64,000 nt of DNA, taken from Lysobacter sp. TY2-98 (GTDB lineage Bacteria; Pseudomonadota; Gammaproteobacteria; Xanthomonadales; Xanthomonadaceae). Shown here piece by piece: positions 38,975 to 46,595 of the stretch. A model generated the notes under the pieces. That model saw only the letters and a list, made by a program, of their open reading frames with translations. It did not search any database and had not been told where the DNA came from. The position numbers and the translations under genes are program-made. Location: the NCBI RefSeq assembly GCF_003367355.1, contig NZ_CP031413.1, positions 2,622,001 to 2,686,000 of the forward strand, read 5' to 3'. The stretch's first letter is position 1; each line of letters opens with the position of its first letter.

Positions 38975-39508
38975 CTAAGCGTCGTTTGGAGCGGTCTTAC
39001 GACGCGCGCGGGCCCATGCTTCGCGGGTCAACCTCCAACGCGCCCGGCCGGTCGCTGCCGCGATTCGTTCGAAGGGGAAATCGCTCAGCAGGCGGCGGGA
39101 AACACGTTCGCGGATCCCGTCCTTGCTTTCGGCGACTACTTCGTCAAGTGACATCGCCCGGAAGCAATGGTTGATGACACGCCGCAAAACCGGTCTGGAA
39201 TAGTTGCCGGTCCACGCCTCCGGCGTGAGGAGCAAGCCAATCTCTCCGGAAGCTTCGCTTCGGACCAAGGCAACGATCCCGACTTTTTCACCCGCCCTCT
39301 CGACGGTCCAGAATCGGTGGCCGGGCGAATCACCGGCGTTGTGCGTACAGGCACGAACGAAGGCATCGTTCGCTTCCTCGACCGTCAGAGGCGGCCCGAC
39401 TGACTCCATCACCTGCGGGCATGTGTAAAGACGGCGAAACAGGTCAGCATCAATGGGGCGCAGGCGGCGCAACGAGGCTGTCCGCGATGGCGTGCAAATG
39501 GCTCCCAT
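38975..39508 (-). CDS. GNAT acetyltransferase 2 of the borosin locus
   Basis: A 177-residue paralogue of GNAT 1 (shared RLRxxDxDLxRxLYxxxxVMxxxGxPL and PGHRxWxxE patterns). The AcCoA loop is degenerate: EIGLLLTPEAWTGNYSRPVLRRVINHCF has TGNYSR where a QxxGxG loop is expected. Catalysis may therefore be weakened or altered. The start at 39508 follows a hairpin and a 71-base gap after the 67-residue ORF. Co-directional with the methyltransferase. Confidence 0.75.
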   Translation of the reverse strand: MGAICTPSRTASLRRLRPIDADLFRRLYTCPQVMESVGPPLTVEEANDAFVRACTHNAGDSPGHRFWTVERAGEKVGIVALVRSEASGEIGLLLTPEAWTGNYSRPVLRRVINHCFRAMSLDEVVAESKDGIRERVSRRLLSDFPFERIAAATGRARWRLTREAWARARRKTAPNDA

Positions 39509-39545
39509 GGCCTATCCGGCATCAAATCAGTCGTGCGCTAGGGAA

Positions 39546-39573
39546 CATGCCCCCAGCGCGAGCTGGAGGCATG
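39546..39573 (-). promoter_or_regulatory. Intra-operon hairpin after the 67-residue ORF
   Basis: Read on the minus strand: CATGCCTCCAGC, loop TCGC, GCTGGGGGCATG. It forms 12 consecutive pairs with one U-G wobble; on the plus strand the same position is a C-A mismatch, so the structure favours minus-strand RNA. It starts 6 bases after the ORF stop and has no U tract, suiting an attenuator or 3'-end stabiliser rather than a full terminator. Confidence 0.6.
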
Positions 39574-39579
39574 AGTCCT

Positions 39580-39783
39580 TCATGCCACCAGCGCGGCCCC
39601 AGCGCAGAGGCCGCTCGAGATGTCGGGCACCATGATCATGCACGGCAGCGTTGCCGGCGCTTTCAACTCGCTGCGGGCGGCCGCAATGTCGGCGACCTCG
39701 ACATCGCTGGAGCAGATCAGGCGTCGTTCGGATGAAACTGGCCCCAGGGCCAAGCCTTCCAATGCTTCGATGACAGCATTCAC
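39580..39783 (-). CDS. 67-residue ORF coupled to the borosin methyltransferase; second candidate precursor
   Basis: A small protein whose GTG start lies inside the methyltransferase stop (GTGA). Residues 1-41 are predicted helical and polar (NAVIEALEGLAL, then SDVEVADIAAARSELK). Residues 42-67 are hydrophobic and end in LCAGAALVA, with PATLPCMIMVPD before it: a leader-plus-core layout. Fungal and bacterial borosin cores are similarly rich in V/I/A/G. It lacks an obvious SonA-like binding domain, so it may be an accessory subunit or substrate; I do not recognise the family. A stable hairpin follows directly. Confidence 0.5.
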   Translation of the reverse strand: MNAVIEALEGLALGPVSSERRLICSSDVEVADIAAARSELKAPATLPCMIMVPDISSGLCAGAALVA

Positions 39784-40643
39784 TGCGCTTCCTCCATGCG
39801 GGTGTCGTCTTTGACGACGACGAGGGTCGGCCGCCCACGGCGGCCGGTTCGGCTGCCGTTCTCGATAGCCTCGAGTGCGGCGAGCATCTTCTGATCGGGG
39901 GCAAGGCGACGGGCCGGTCCGATCACCAAAGTCGAATGCATGTGCAGTTCGGCGCTCGCCAAGGCATTCACCGGCATTCGATCCATGCGTGGCTGGTGGG
40001 TGGCAATCGTCGGTGCTTCGTAGACGATGACTTCGTGCTGCGCGGGATAGAACGTCGACAGCTTTTCCACGAGTAGGTTGCGATAAGCCGACGTGGTGGA
40101 GTAGCGCGTAAAGCTGCGATCCCCCGCGAGCGCGACCTGCCAGAGGACTACGTAGCCGGCGGTATCGACCGGCCGGTCGCAGCAGAGAAACTGCGTCGCC
40201 TCGAAATGCTGGCAACCGAAGCGGCCCGGATCGATGCCGAGATCCGCGTAAAGACAATCTTCCGCGGAGATACCGGGCTGCATTTCGGCATCGAACCCTT
40301 CGCTGCGGGCGACTGCAATGGCGTCGTGCGCGACCTGCGCGAACACGCCGGGATGCCCGTAGAACGCCGCGCACACGCGTCGACCGGCGCGCACTTCGGC
40401 GAGGATCGCGCCGACCATCTCTTCGTACGTCGTGCGCCGGTTCTTGCCTTCGGCGTAGTAGGGCTGAAGGCTGCGCACGTCGGGATGCATCTCCTCGACC
40501 CAGCGCTCGACGAGTCCGTCGGAGGCGAGGACAAAGACGACGTCGGCCTGTTCGATCGTGTTGCGCGAGCGCGGCGTCAGGTGGGCGCCGAGCATCATGC
40601 CGAGGCCCACGCAGGCCAGATATCCCGGACGGGACTGTTCCAT
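39780..40643 (-). CDS. Borosin-type peptide backbone alpha-N-methyltransferase (SonM/OphMA family)
   Basis: A 287-residue SAM-dependent enzyme of the tetrapyrrole-methylase fold. YYAEGKNRRTTYEEM (residues 62-76) carries the catalytic Tyr/Arg/Tyr set of OphMA and SonM; FYGHPGVF (94-101) supplies the further active-site Tyr; PGISAEDCLYADLGIDP (123-139), CQHFEATQFL and LWQVALAGD complete the family signature. These enzymes methylate backbone amides of a precursor peptide. Unlike fungal OphMA, no long core is fused; the C-terminus has only about 25 extra residues including TLVVVKDD. ATG 40643 is given; GTG 40649 fits the GGGGAGAG site slightly better. Corrin and porphyrin methylases lack this YxxGK..R..Y/YGHPG/SAEDCL combination. 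Confidence 0.85.
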   Translation of the reverse strand: MEQSRPGYLACVGLGMMLGAHLTPRSRNTIEQADVVFVLASDGLVERWVEEMHPDVRSLQPYYAEGKNRRTTYEEMVGAILAEVRAGRRVCAAFYGHPGVFAQVAHDAIAVARSEGFDAEMQPGISAEDCLYADLGIDPGRFGCQHFEATQFLCCDRPVDTAGYVVLWQVALAGDRSFTRYSTTSAYRNLLVEKLSTFYPAQHEVIVYEAPTIATHQPRMDRMPVNALASAELHMHSTLVIGPARRLAPDQKMLAALEAIENGSRTGRRGRPTLVVVKDDTRMEEAQ

Positions 40644-40698
40644 CGTCACGCGTCTGCTCTCCCCTGTTGCGGGGAGGCTAGCACGCGACGATGGGGCG

Positions 40699-41040
40699 TC
40701 AGGCGCCGTCCACCAGCACGTCCGCGTCGCGCTTCTCCACCACCAGCACCCGTGCCTCGCCCTGCGGAATCGCGCGATGGACGACACCGTCCCGCGCCGA
40801 CCAGACGTCGCCCGTGCGCAGCAGGGTGTCCTCGACCGGAGCGCGATCGTGGGCGCGCCACTGCATGAGCACTTCGCCGTCGAGGACGACGAACAGCTCG
40901 TCGCCGTCGTTGACGTGCCAGGGGTAGGCGGCATCGGTCCAGTGGATGTGGGCGGCGAGCTCGCCGAAGTCGGCGGCTGGCACGGCGCCCCAGGGGCGGG
41001 ACGTCGTGACTTCGGGACCGCGCAGGACGCGCGCGGTCAT
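40699..41040 (-). CDS. Small cupin-domain protein
   Basis: A 113-residue single cupin. The HWTDAAYPWHVNDGDELFVVLDGE stretch is motif 1 (G(X)5HxH(X)3-4E variant; one His is replaced, leaving HVNDGDE), and GDVWSARDGVVHRAIP is motif 2 with its His. Metal binding may be incomplete. ATG 41040 overlaps the stop of the 57-residue ORF (ATGA). It ends 55 bases before the methyltransferase start on the same strand, so read-through is likely. Role unknown. Confidence 0.8.
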   Translation of the reverse strand: MTARVLRGPEVTTSRPWGAVPAADFGELAAHIHWTDAAYPWHVNDGDELFVVLDGEVLMQWRAHDRAPVEDTLLRTGDVWSARDGVVHRAIPQGEARVLVVEKRDADVLVDGA

Positions 41041-41210
41041 GGGCAGGACGCCGGACGCAGGGCGGGCCGCGTCGCGCGACGGCGGGCGACGTCGGCCGGG
41101 TCGCGGCGACGGCGCGTCTGCACGGGCCAGCCGGCCAGCGAGACCGGCCCGGCGGTATGGGCCCCGGCGAGCAACGCGGCGAGGGTCTTGAGGAATACGG
41201 AACGGCACAT
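41037..41210 (-). CDS. 57-residue ORF coupled to the cupin gene
   Basis: A short ORF with a near-perfect ribosome binding site (GAGGAGGT, 6 bases before ATG 41210) and an ATGA overlap with the cupin. The N-terminus (MCRSVFLKTLAALLAGAHTAG) resembles a weak signal peptide; the rest is Arg-rich (QTRRRRDPADVARRRATRP). No family recognised. It may be a leader peptide that couples translation to the cupin rather than a functional protein. Confidence 0.45.
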   Translation of the reverse strand: MCRSVFLKTLAALLAGAHTAGPVSLAGWPVQTRRRRDPADVARRRATRPALRPASCP

Positions 41211-41249
41211 GGCGGCACCTCCTCGGATGGGCGGCCAGTCTCGCGCGGG

Positions 41250-41279
41250 CACGATGGATTGATAATCCGCCCGATCGTG
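41250..41279. promoter_or_regulatory. Nested dyads between lysR and the cupin unit (candidate LysR operator)
   Basis: CACGAT (41250-41255) and ATCGTG (41274-41279) form an outer inverted repeat enclosing GGATT-GAT-AATCC (41256-41268). It sits in the 130-base divergent region, where a LysR-type regulator normally binds. GATAAT inside could serve as a -10 element for lysR. Operator function is inferred. Confidence 0.4.
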
Positions 41280-41340
41280 GCTTCTTTGTTTCCACCTGCA
41301 CACCAATAACGCCCTGCGACTGACCGAGCGCCTCGCCGAC

Positions 41341-42189
41341 ATGGCCGTGTTCGCCGCCGTACTCGACGCCGGTGGGTTCACCGCGGCGGGCGGGCGGCTG
41401 GGCCTGACCAAGGGCGCGGTGAGCAAGGCGGTCGGCCGGCTCGAGCGCCACCTCGGCACACGCCTGCTCAACCGCACGACGCGCCGGGTCGCGGCAACCG
41501 AGGCCGGCGACGCGCTGCTCGCCTACTGCCGGACGGTGGTGCAGCAGGCCGATGCTGCCGAACAGCACCTGGGCGTGTTGCGGGACGTGCCCCGCGGCCT
41601 GCTCCGCATCACCGCCACGATCAGCTTCGGCGTCGCTCGTGTGTCGCCGCTGCTGACCGGCTTGGTTGCGCGCCATCCGGACGTGCAGGTCGCGTTGCGC
41701 CTGGACGACACCGTCGCGGACCTCGTCGGCGATCGTTTCGACCTCGCCATCCGCATCGGTCGCCTGCCCGACTCCGGGCTGGTGGCACGGCGTCTCGGCG
41801 CGATCCACGGCTCGGTGGTGGCGTCACCCGACTACCTCGCGCGTCGCGGCACGCCGCATACGCCCGCCGATCTCGTCGATCACGACTGCCTGCGCTACGA
41901 CGAACACGCGCGCACCTGGTCGGTGCCGGGGCTGGAGTTGCCGATCGGACGCGGCATCGCGGTGGACAACACGCTGGGCCAGCTGCAGGTGGCGCTCGCC
42001 GGTGGCGGCCTCGCGCTGCTCGCCGACTACATCGCCGAGCCGCACGTGCAGAGCGGCGCGCTGGTGCGCGTGCTCGCCGACGACGTGCGTTCGCGCATCG
42101 ATGTGCATGCACTGCATCCGTATGCACGCACGCCGCCACAGAAGGTGACTGCGGCGATCGCGTATTTCGCGGAGTGTCTGGCGACGTAG
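41341..42189 (+). CDS. LysR-family transcriptional regulator
   Basis: A 282-residue regulator of the CrgA-like group. The N-terminal winged HTH is MAVFAAVLDAGGFTAAGGRLGLTKGAVSKAVGRLERHLGTRLLNRTTRR in substance (residues 1-49), followed by an effector domain with FDLAIRIGRLPDSGLVARRLG. ATG 41341 truncates the usual MTERLADMAVF opening by about seven residues; a CTG at 41320 could be the true start. Divergent from the 57-residue ORF/cupin/methyltransferase unit, which it may control. Confidence 0.88.
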   Translation: MAVFAAVLDAGGFTAAGGRLGLTKGAVSKAVGRLERHLGTRLLNRTTRRVAATEAGDALLAYCRTVVQQADAAEQHLGVLRDVPRGLLRITATISFGVARVSPLLTGLVARHPDVQVALRLDDTVADLVGDRFDLAIRIGRLPDSGLVARRLGAIHGSVVASPDYLARRGTPHTPADLVDHDCLRYDEHARTWSVPGLELPIGRGIAVDNTLGQLQVALAGGGLALLADYIAEPHVQSGALVRVLADDVRSRIDVHALHPYARTPPQKVTAAIAYFAECLAT

Positions 42190-42314
42190 GAAATCGCCAG
42201 TTAGCCTTCAATCCGGCAAGCGGCTGACGGCACGCTCCAAGCCATCGGCGCAGACGGCGACATCAACCACAGGCGCGCAGAAGCAATCGCTCAGCGTGCC
42301 TCCGTCTTTCCGGA

Positions 42315-43928
42315 TCAGTTGCTCGAATGCCCGGTAGTCGGCGAGGCACGCAAGTGCAGGATCGTTACCTCCGGAAGCCGTTCGTCGTATTCAGTTGATT
42401 GCGCCTGCGTCGTCAAGTACTGCGCGATAAGGGGATGGGTTTTTGAGAATGTTTGGTTCGGATCGCCATCCAGCGCGCCGCCATGGAGAAACGCAACATC
42501 ACTGTTGCTGCGCTGAATCCGTACGATCTCCTTCATTTGCTCATCTTCCGACCGCGGCACCAATGCATAGATCTCCCACATTGGGGACCGTTGCCTCATC
42601 AGAGCGTACGCACCTGGCCAATACGGCACCGCCAAGAAGCTGCGTCCAGCTGGCTTGATGTCGGCGACGTGATCTCTTATCGCATCCACTTCATTCGCGC
42701 TGGCGACCTGCAATTTCAGCGTCTCGCCGACGACGTCATGGTCGGCCCAATGCCCCGTCCTTGCCTGCCAGCCGGGCCGCTCGGGAACAATCAGCAGCGC
42801 CGTGAACACCAGGATGATGAAATGAATCGCAACTCGCACGCTCCGTCGCTCGTAGGGGTAGAGCGCTACCGCGATCAGACATGGCGCAATCGATTGCGCC
42901 AGATGGCCGATATCCGCGCGGGAATAGGCGAAATGAGCGTACGGAACAGCAAGGATCGCGGCAGCCGCGGCAACCGGTGACCTCGACTGCAGCTCCCGCC
43001 GAGCCGCGAATCGAACGCCCAGCACCAGCACGGGCAAAGCCAAGAGCATCAGGAACCCGGTGCCAAGTAGGAAGCGACGAAATGAAGTCCACCCCCCAAA
43101 AGGATCGTCACTAAGCCACGGCCAAGGTACGGGAAGCGGAAGGTTCGTTGCGCCACGCTCGAACATGATGGAAATAGATCGCAGGAACGGCTCTGCCAAG
43201 CCGTGCACTCCGACCAAGGCCAACAACATGGGCAGATACCCGATCGCAACACCTGCCGCGAAGCATGTGGCGCGAGAGGCCAAGCCTGCATATCCCCCTT
43301 GATGCGCGTAGGCAAAGAGAAGAATCGATCCGATTAGCCCATAGACACCATGATTTCGGCCGACGATCGCAGCAGCACCGACCACGATACCCAGCAACAC
43401 CGTAGCGACGCGCGACTGGCTGCGCAGCCATCCGGCCGCGGCCGCAATCAACATGATCGTGGTCGATGTGTCGTAGAGCTTATGCCGCGGGTACATCCAC
43501 AGCACCACGATGAGCCCGGTAAGAAGAAGCGTTGACCACTCCAACAGTTTCGTTGTGCGTACCACTGTGAAGAGCAGTGCGGCGACAGCGAGAAGCTGGA
43601 AGCTATCCGAGGCCAGGCGGACGACGGTAATGCCATCGGAATGCAGGATCGAAATAAACGCCGCGGCCCAGTAATAGCGAGCTGGGTCGTAACTCTGGAA
43701 GTCGCGGATGGGGACTTCACCGAGCGCTACGCGCTGAGCGCCATACCAGAGATATCCCTCATCCCATAGGCTCAACCCTGCACTCAGCTCAAGACAGCAG
43801 ATCGTTCCCACAAGAACGATTGCCACGAGGATTGCTGACTTGCCCGTGGGGAGACGCATTTTGGAAGGGCCCGAGGGAATTGCACAGGTTGGTTCCCGCG
43901 CCATCACAAAATTGCCGTCTTGTTGCAC
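42315..43928 (-). CDS. Polytopic membrane protein, GT-C glycosyltransferase-like
   Basis: A 537-residue protein with about eleven transmembrane helices in the first 400 residues and a soluble C-terminal domain. Between helix 1 and 2, LSLWDEGYLWYGAQRVALGE and YDPARYYW resemble the first extracytoplasmic loop of GT-C enzymes (Asp-Glu catalytic site), so transfer of a lipid-linked sugar is plausible. GTG 43928 with GAGG 7 bases upstream is used; ATGs at 43904 and 43859 are alternatives. The gene is visibly less GC-rich than its neighbours and stands alone, suggesting horizontal acquisition. Confidence 0.65.
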   Translation of the reverse strand: MQQDGNFVMAREPTCAIPSGPSKMRLPTGKSAILVAIVLVGTICCLELSAGLSLWDEGYLWYGAQRVALGEVPIRDFQSYDPARYYWAAAFISILHSDGITVVRLASDSFQLLAVAALLFTVVRTTKLLEWSTLLLTGLIVVLWMYPRHKLYDTSTTIMLIAAAAGWLRSQSRVATVLLGIVVGAAAIVGRNHGVYGLIGSILLFAYAHQGGYAGLASRATCFAAGVAIGYLPMLLALVGVHGLAEPFLRSISIMFERGATNLPLPVPWPWLSDDPFGGWTSFRRFLLGTGFLMLLALPVLVLGVRFAARRELQSRSPVAAAAAILAVPYAHFAYSRADIGHLAQSIAPCLIAVALYPYERRSVRVAIHFIILVFTALLIVPERPGWQARTGHWADHDVVGETLKLQVASANEVDAIRDHVADIKPAGRSFLAVPYWPGAYALMRQRSPMWEIYALVPRSEDEQMKEIVRIQRSNSDVAFLHGGALDGDPNQTFSKTHPLIAQYLTTQAQSTEYDERLPEVTILHLRASPTTGHSSN

Positions 43929-44010
43929 GTCGAATCCTCGATGAGTCTAGGTGTAGCGCCACAACGCGAACGCATGATCCGCGCTGAATTACGTGCCACG
44001 GGCGAAGTTC

Positions 44011-45957
44011 CTATACCTGCCCGTAGCCAGCGACCAGCGCATCGACGACGGACGGATCGGCGAGCGTCGACGTATCGCCGAGCTGATCGGCCGCGCCTTC
44101 CGCGATCTTGCGAAGGATGCGTCGCATGATTTTGCCCGAACGCGTTTTCGGCAGGCCCGGTGCCCACTGGATGCGGTCGGGCGTAGCGATCGGACCGATC
44201 TCGCGGCGCACGGTCTGCACCAGCGCGACACGCAATGCATCGGTCGCCTCGACACCCGCCTTCAGCGTGACGTAGGCATGGATGCCCTGGCCCTTGAGGT
44301 CGTGCGGATAGCCGACCACCGCGGCCTCGGCGACATCGTGATGCGCGACGAGCGCGCTCTCGACTTCCGCGGTGCCGATGCGATGCCCGCTGACGTTGAT
44401 GACGTCGTCGACGCGACCGGTGATCCAGTAGTAGCCATCGGCATCGCGACGGCAGCCGTCGCCGGTGAAGTACATGCCGGGATAGGCCTTGAAGTAGGTC
44501 TCGATGAAGCGCGCGTGGTCGCCATACACCGTGCGCATCTGCCCGGGCCAGGAATCGAGCAGCACGAGGTTGCCTTCGGCTTCGCCCTCGAGCATCGCGC
44601 CGTTCGCATCGACGAGTGCGGGCTGGATGCCGGGCAACGGCAGCGTCGCGGAGCCGGGCTTCAATGGGGTTGCACCCGGCAGTGGCGAGATCAGGATGCC
44701 GCCGGTTTCGGTCTGCCACCACGTGTCGACGACCGGGCAACGCGCATCGCCGACGACGTCGTGATACCAGCGCCAGGCCTCCGGATTGATCGGCTCGCCC
44801 ACGCTGCCGAGCACGCGCAGCGAGGCACGCGACGTGCGCTTCACCGGCGCGTCGCCGTCGCGCATCAGCGCGCGGATCGCGGTGGGCGCGGTGTAGAAGA
44901 TCGTGACCTTGTGGCGGTCGATCACGTCCCAGAAGCGCGAGGTGTTCGGGAAATTCGGCACGCCTTCGAACACCACCGACGTCGCGCCGTTGGCGAGCGG
45001 GCCGTAGACCACGTAACTGTGGCCGGTGATCCAGCCGACGTCGGCGGTGCACCAGTAGACGTCGTCCTCGCGCAGGTCGAACACGGCTTCGTGCGTCCAG
45101 CTCGCCCAGGTCAGGTAGCCCGCCGTCGTGTGCAGCACGCCCTTGGGTTTGCCGGTGCTGCCCGAGGTGTAGAGGATGAATAGTGGATCCTCCGCGTTCA
45201 TGGGCTCGGGTTCGCAGCTGTCGGGCTGTCCCTCGACCACCGCATGCATCCAGCGATCGCGTGGCATCTGCATGTCGATGCCGGCGCTGGTGTGGCGCAC
45301 GACCAGCACCGTCTCCACCGAATTCGTGCCGGGCAGTTTCAGTGCCGCGTCGACGTTCGCCTTGAGCGAAATGCGCTTCCCACCGCGAAGACCCTCGTCG
45401 GCGGTGATGACGAGCTTGCTGCTGCAATCGGCGATGCGGTCGGCGATCGACTGCGGCGCGAAGCCGCCGAACACCACCGAATGGATCGCGCCGATGCGTG
45501 CGCAGGCCAGCATCGCCACGGCGGCGTCGACCGTCATCGGCATGTAGATCGTGACGCGATCCCCCTTGCGCACGCCGAGATTACGCAGTGCATTGCCGAG
45601 CCGGCAGACGCGCGCGTGCAGCTCGTGGTAGCTGACGCGCTGCGCGGGCTGCGACGGATCGTCGGGCTCGAAAATCAGTGCGGTACGGTCGCCCTTCGTC
45701 GCGAGGTGGCGATCGAGGCAGTTGACGCTGACGTTGAGCTCGCCGTCCGCGTACCAGCGGATGCGGAAGTCGTCGTGCGCGAAGCTGACGTCGCGGATGC
45801 GCGTGGGTGCGCGGAACCAGTCCAGACGCTGCGCCATGCGGCCCCAGTAGCTGTCGGGATCCCGACTCGCCTCGTCGCGCATCTGTTGCGCGGCGGCGGC
45901 GTCGATGCGCGCGCTGGCGGCGAGGTCGGTCGGCACGGGAATCGTCTCGGACGACAT
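44011..45957 (-). CDS. acs: Acetyl-CoA synthetase
   Basis: A 648-residue ANL enzyme making acetyl-CoA from acetate, ATP and CoA. P-loop [14 protein letters not shown], acetate pocket [29 protein letters not shown], hinge [20 protein letters not shown], and the acetylation-regulated Lys in [11 protein letters not shown] are all present. Length is normal for AcsA. The next gene upstream ends 37 bases before its start. Confidence 0.96.
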   Translation of the reverse strand: MSSETIPVPTDLAASARIDAAAAQQMRDEASRDPDSYWGRMAQRLDWFRAPTRIRDVSFAHDDFRIRWYADGELNVSVNCLDRHLATKGDRTALIFEPDDPSQPAQRVSYHELHARVCRLGNALRNLGVRKGDRVTIYMPMTVDAAVAMLACARIGAIHSVVFGGFAPQSIADRIADCSSKLVITADEGLRGGKRISLKANVDAALKLPGTNSVETVLVVRHTSAGIDMQMPRDRWMHAVVEGQPDSCEPEPMNAEDPLFILYTSGSTGKPKGVLHTTAGYLTWASWTHEAVFDLREDDVYWCTADVGWITGHSYVVYGPLANGATSVVFEGVPNFPNTSRFWDVIDRHKVTIFYTAPTAIRALMRDGDAPVKRTSRASLRVLGSVGEPINPEAWRWYHDVVGDARCPVVDTWWQTETGGILISPLPGATPLKPGSATLPLPGIQPALVDANGAMLEGEAEGNLVLLDSWPGQMRTVYGDHARFIETYFKAYPGMYFTGDGCRRDADGYYWITGRVDDVINVSGHRIGTAEVESALVAHHDVAEAAVVGYPHDLKGQGIHAYVTLKAGVEATDALRVALVQTVRREIGPIATPDRIQWAPGLPKTRSGKIMRRILRKIAEGAADQLGDTSTLADPSVVDALVAGYGQV

Positions 45958-45994
45958 GGGCGGCTCCTCGGAAGACCTGCAGAGTGTGCCGCAG

Positions 45995-46570
45995 TTACAG
46001 CGCGCGCACCGCGCGCCGGGCGCGTCGCAGCTCGAGCACCGACGGCATCAGGCCGAAGATGATCGCCGTGACAACGATGGTGGCGATCACCGCCGTGGGA
46101 AACGCCGGCGCACGCATGCGCCACGACCAGTCGGCCTCGGCGCCGTCGACCAGGCCATGCAGCGCAGGTGCGTGCAGCAGCGCGAGCAGCGCGAGTGCGA
46201 GCCAGGGCACGGCGTCGAGGGCGACATGGATCTTCTGTTCCAGCGGCCCGATGTGGCGCACGCGGTCGGCGAAGCGGGCGTCGCGCCACGACGTCCAACC
46301 GTGCACGGTCACTGCGGCCGTCGCGATCAGGAACACCGGTGCGGTGACGTCGAAGAACAGCACCAGCAGCACCGGAATGCCCATCTGCACGCACATCGCC
46401 ACGTGCATCCATGACTCGTGAGTGCCGGTGTGGCGTTCGATGCGGTCGCGCCAGTGCACGAGCACGTCGCCGACACCGGCCGCCAGCCACAGCGGGTAGA
46501 TCACCGCGCCCAGTAGCATCCACAACCACGACGCGGGCACGAGCCCGGCGACGGTGGGGTCGCCGCTCAT
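45995..46570 (-). CDS. Integral membrane protein of unknown function
   Basis: A 191-residue protein with about five helices: [76 protein letters not shown] and [20 protein letters not shown]. Between helices 1 and 2 [18 protein letters not shown] is His-rich and could bind metal. I do not recognise the family. The start at 46570 gives MSGDPTVAG; it lies 25 bases after the end of the erythromycin-esterase-like gene on the same strand. Confidence 0.65.
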   Translation of the reverse strand: MSGDPTVAGLVPASWLWMLLGAVIYPLWLAAGVGDVLVHWRDRIERHTGTHESWMHVAMCVQMGIPVLLVLFFDVTAPVFLIATAAVTVHGWTSWRDARFADRVRHIGPLEQKIHVALDAVPWLALALLALLHAPALHGLVDGAEADWSWRMRAPAFPTAVIATIVVTAIIFGLMPSVLELRRARRAVRAL

Positions 46571-46595
46571 GCGGCCGAGTTCCGAGGCGCGTGCG

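Noticed and set aside
39780..40643. Reading the methylase-fold gene as a cobalamin or sirohaem methyltransferase
   Set aside because: No corrin or haem d1 genes are nearby, and the YxxGK..R..Y, YGHPG and SAEDCL motifs match borosin enzymes instead.
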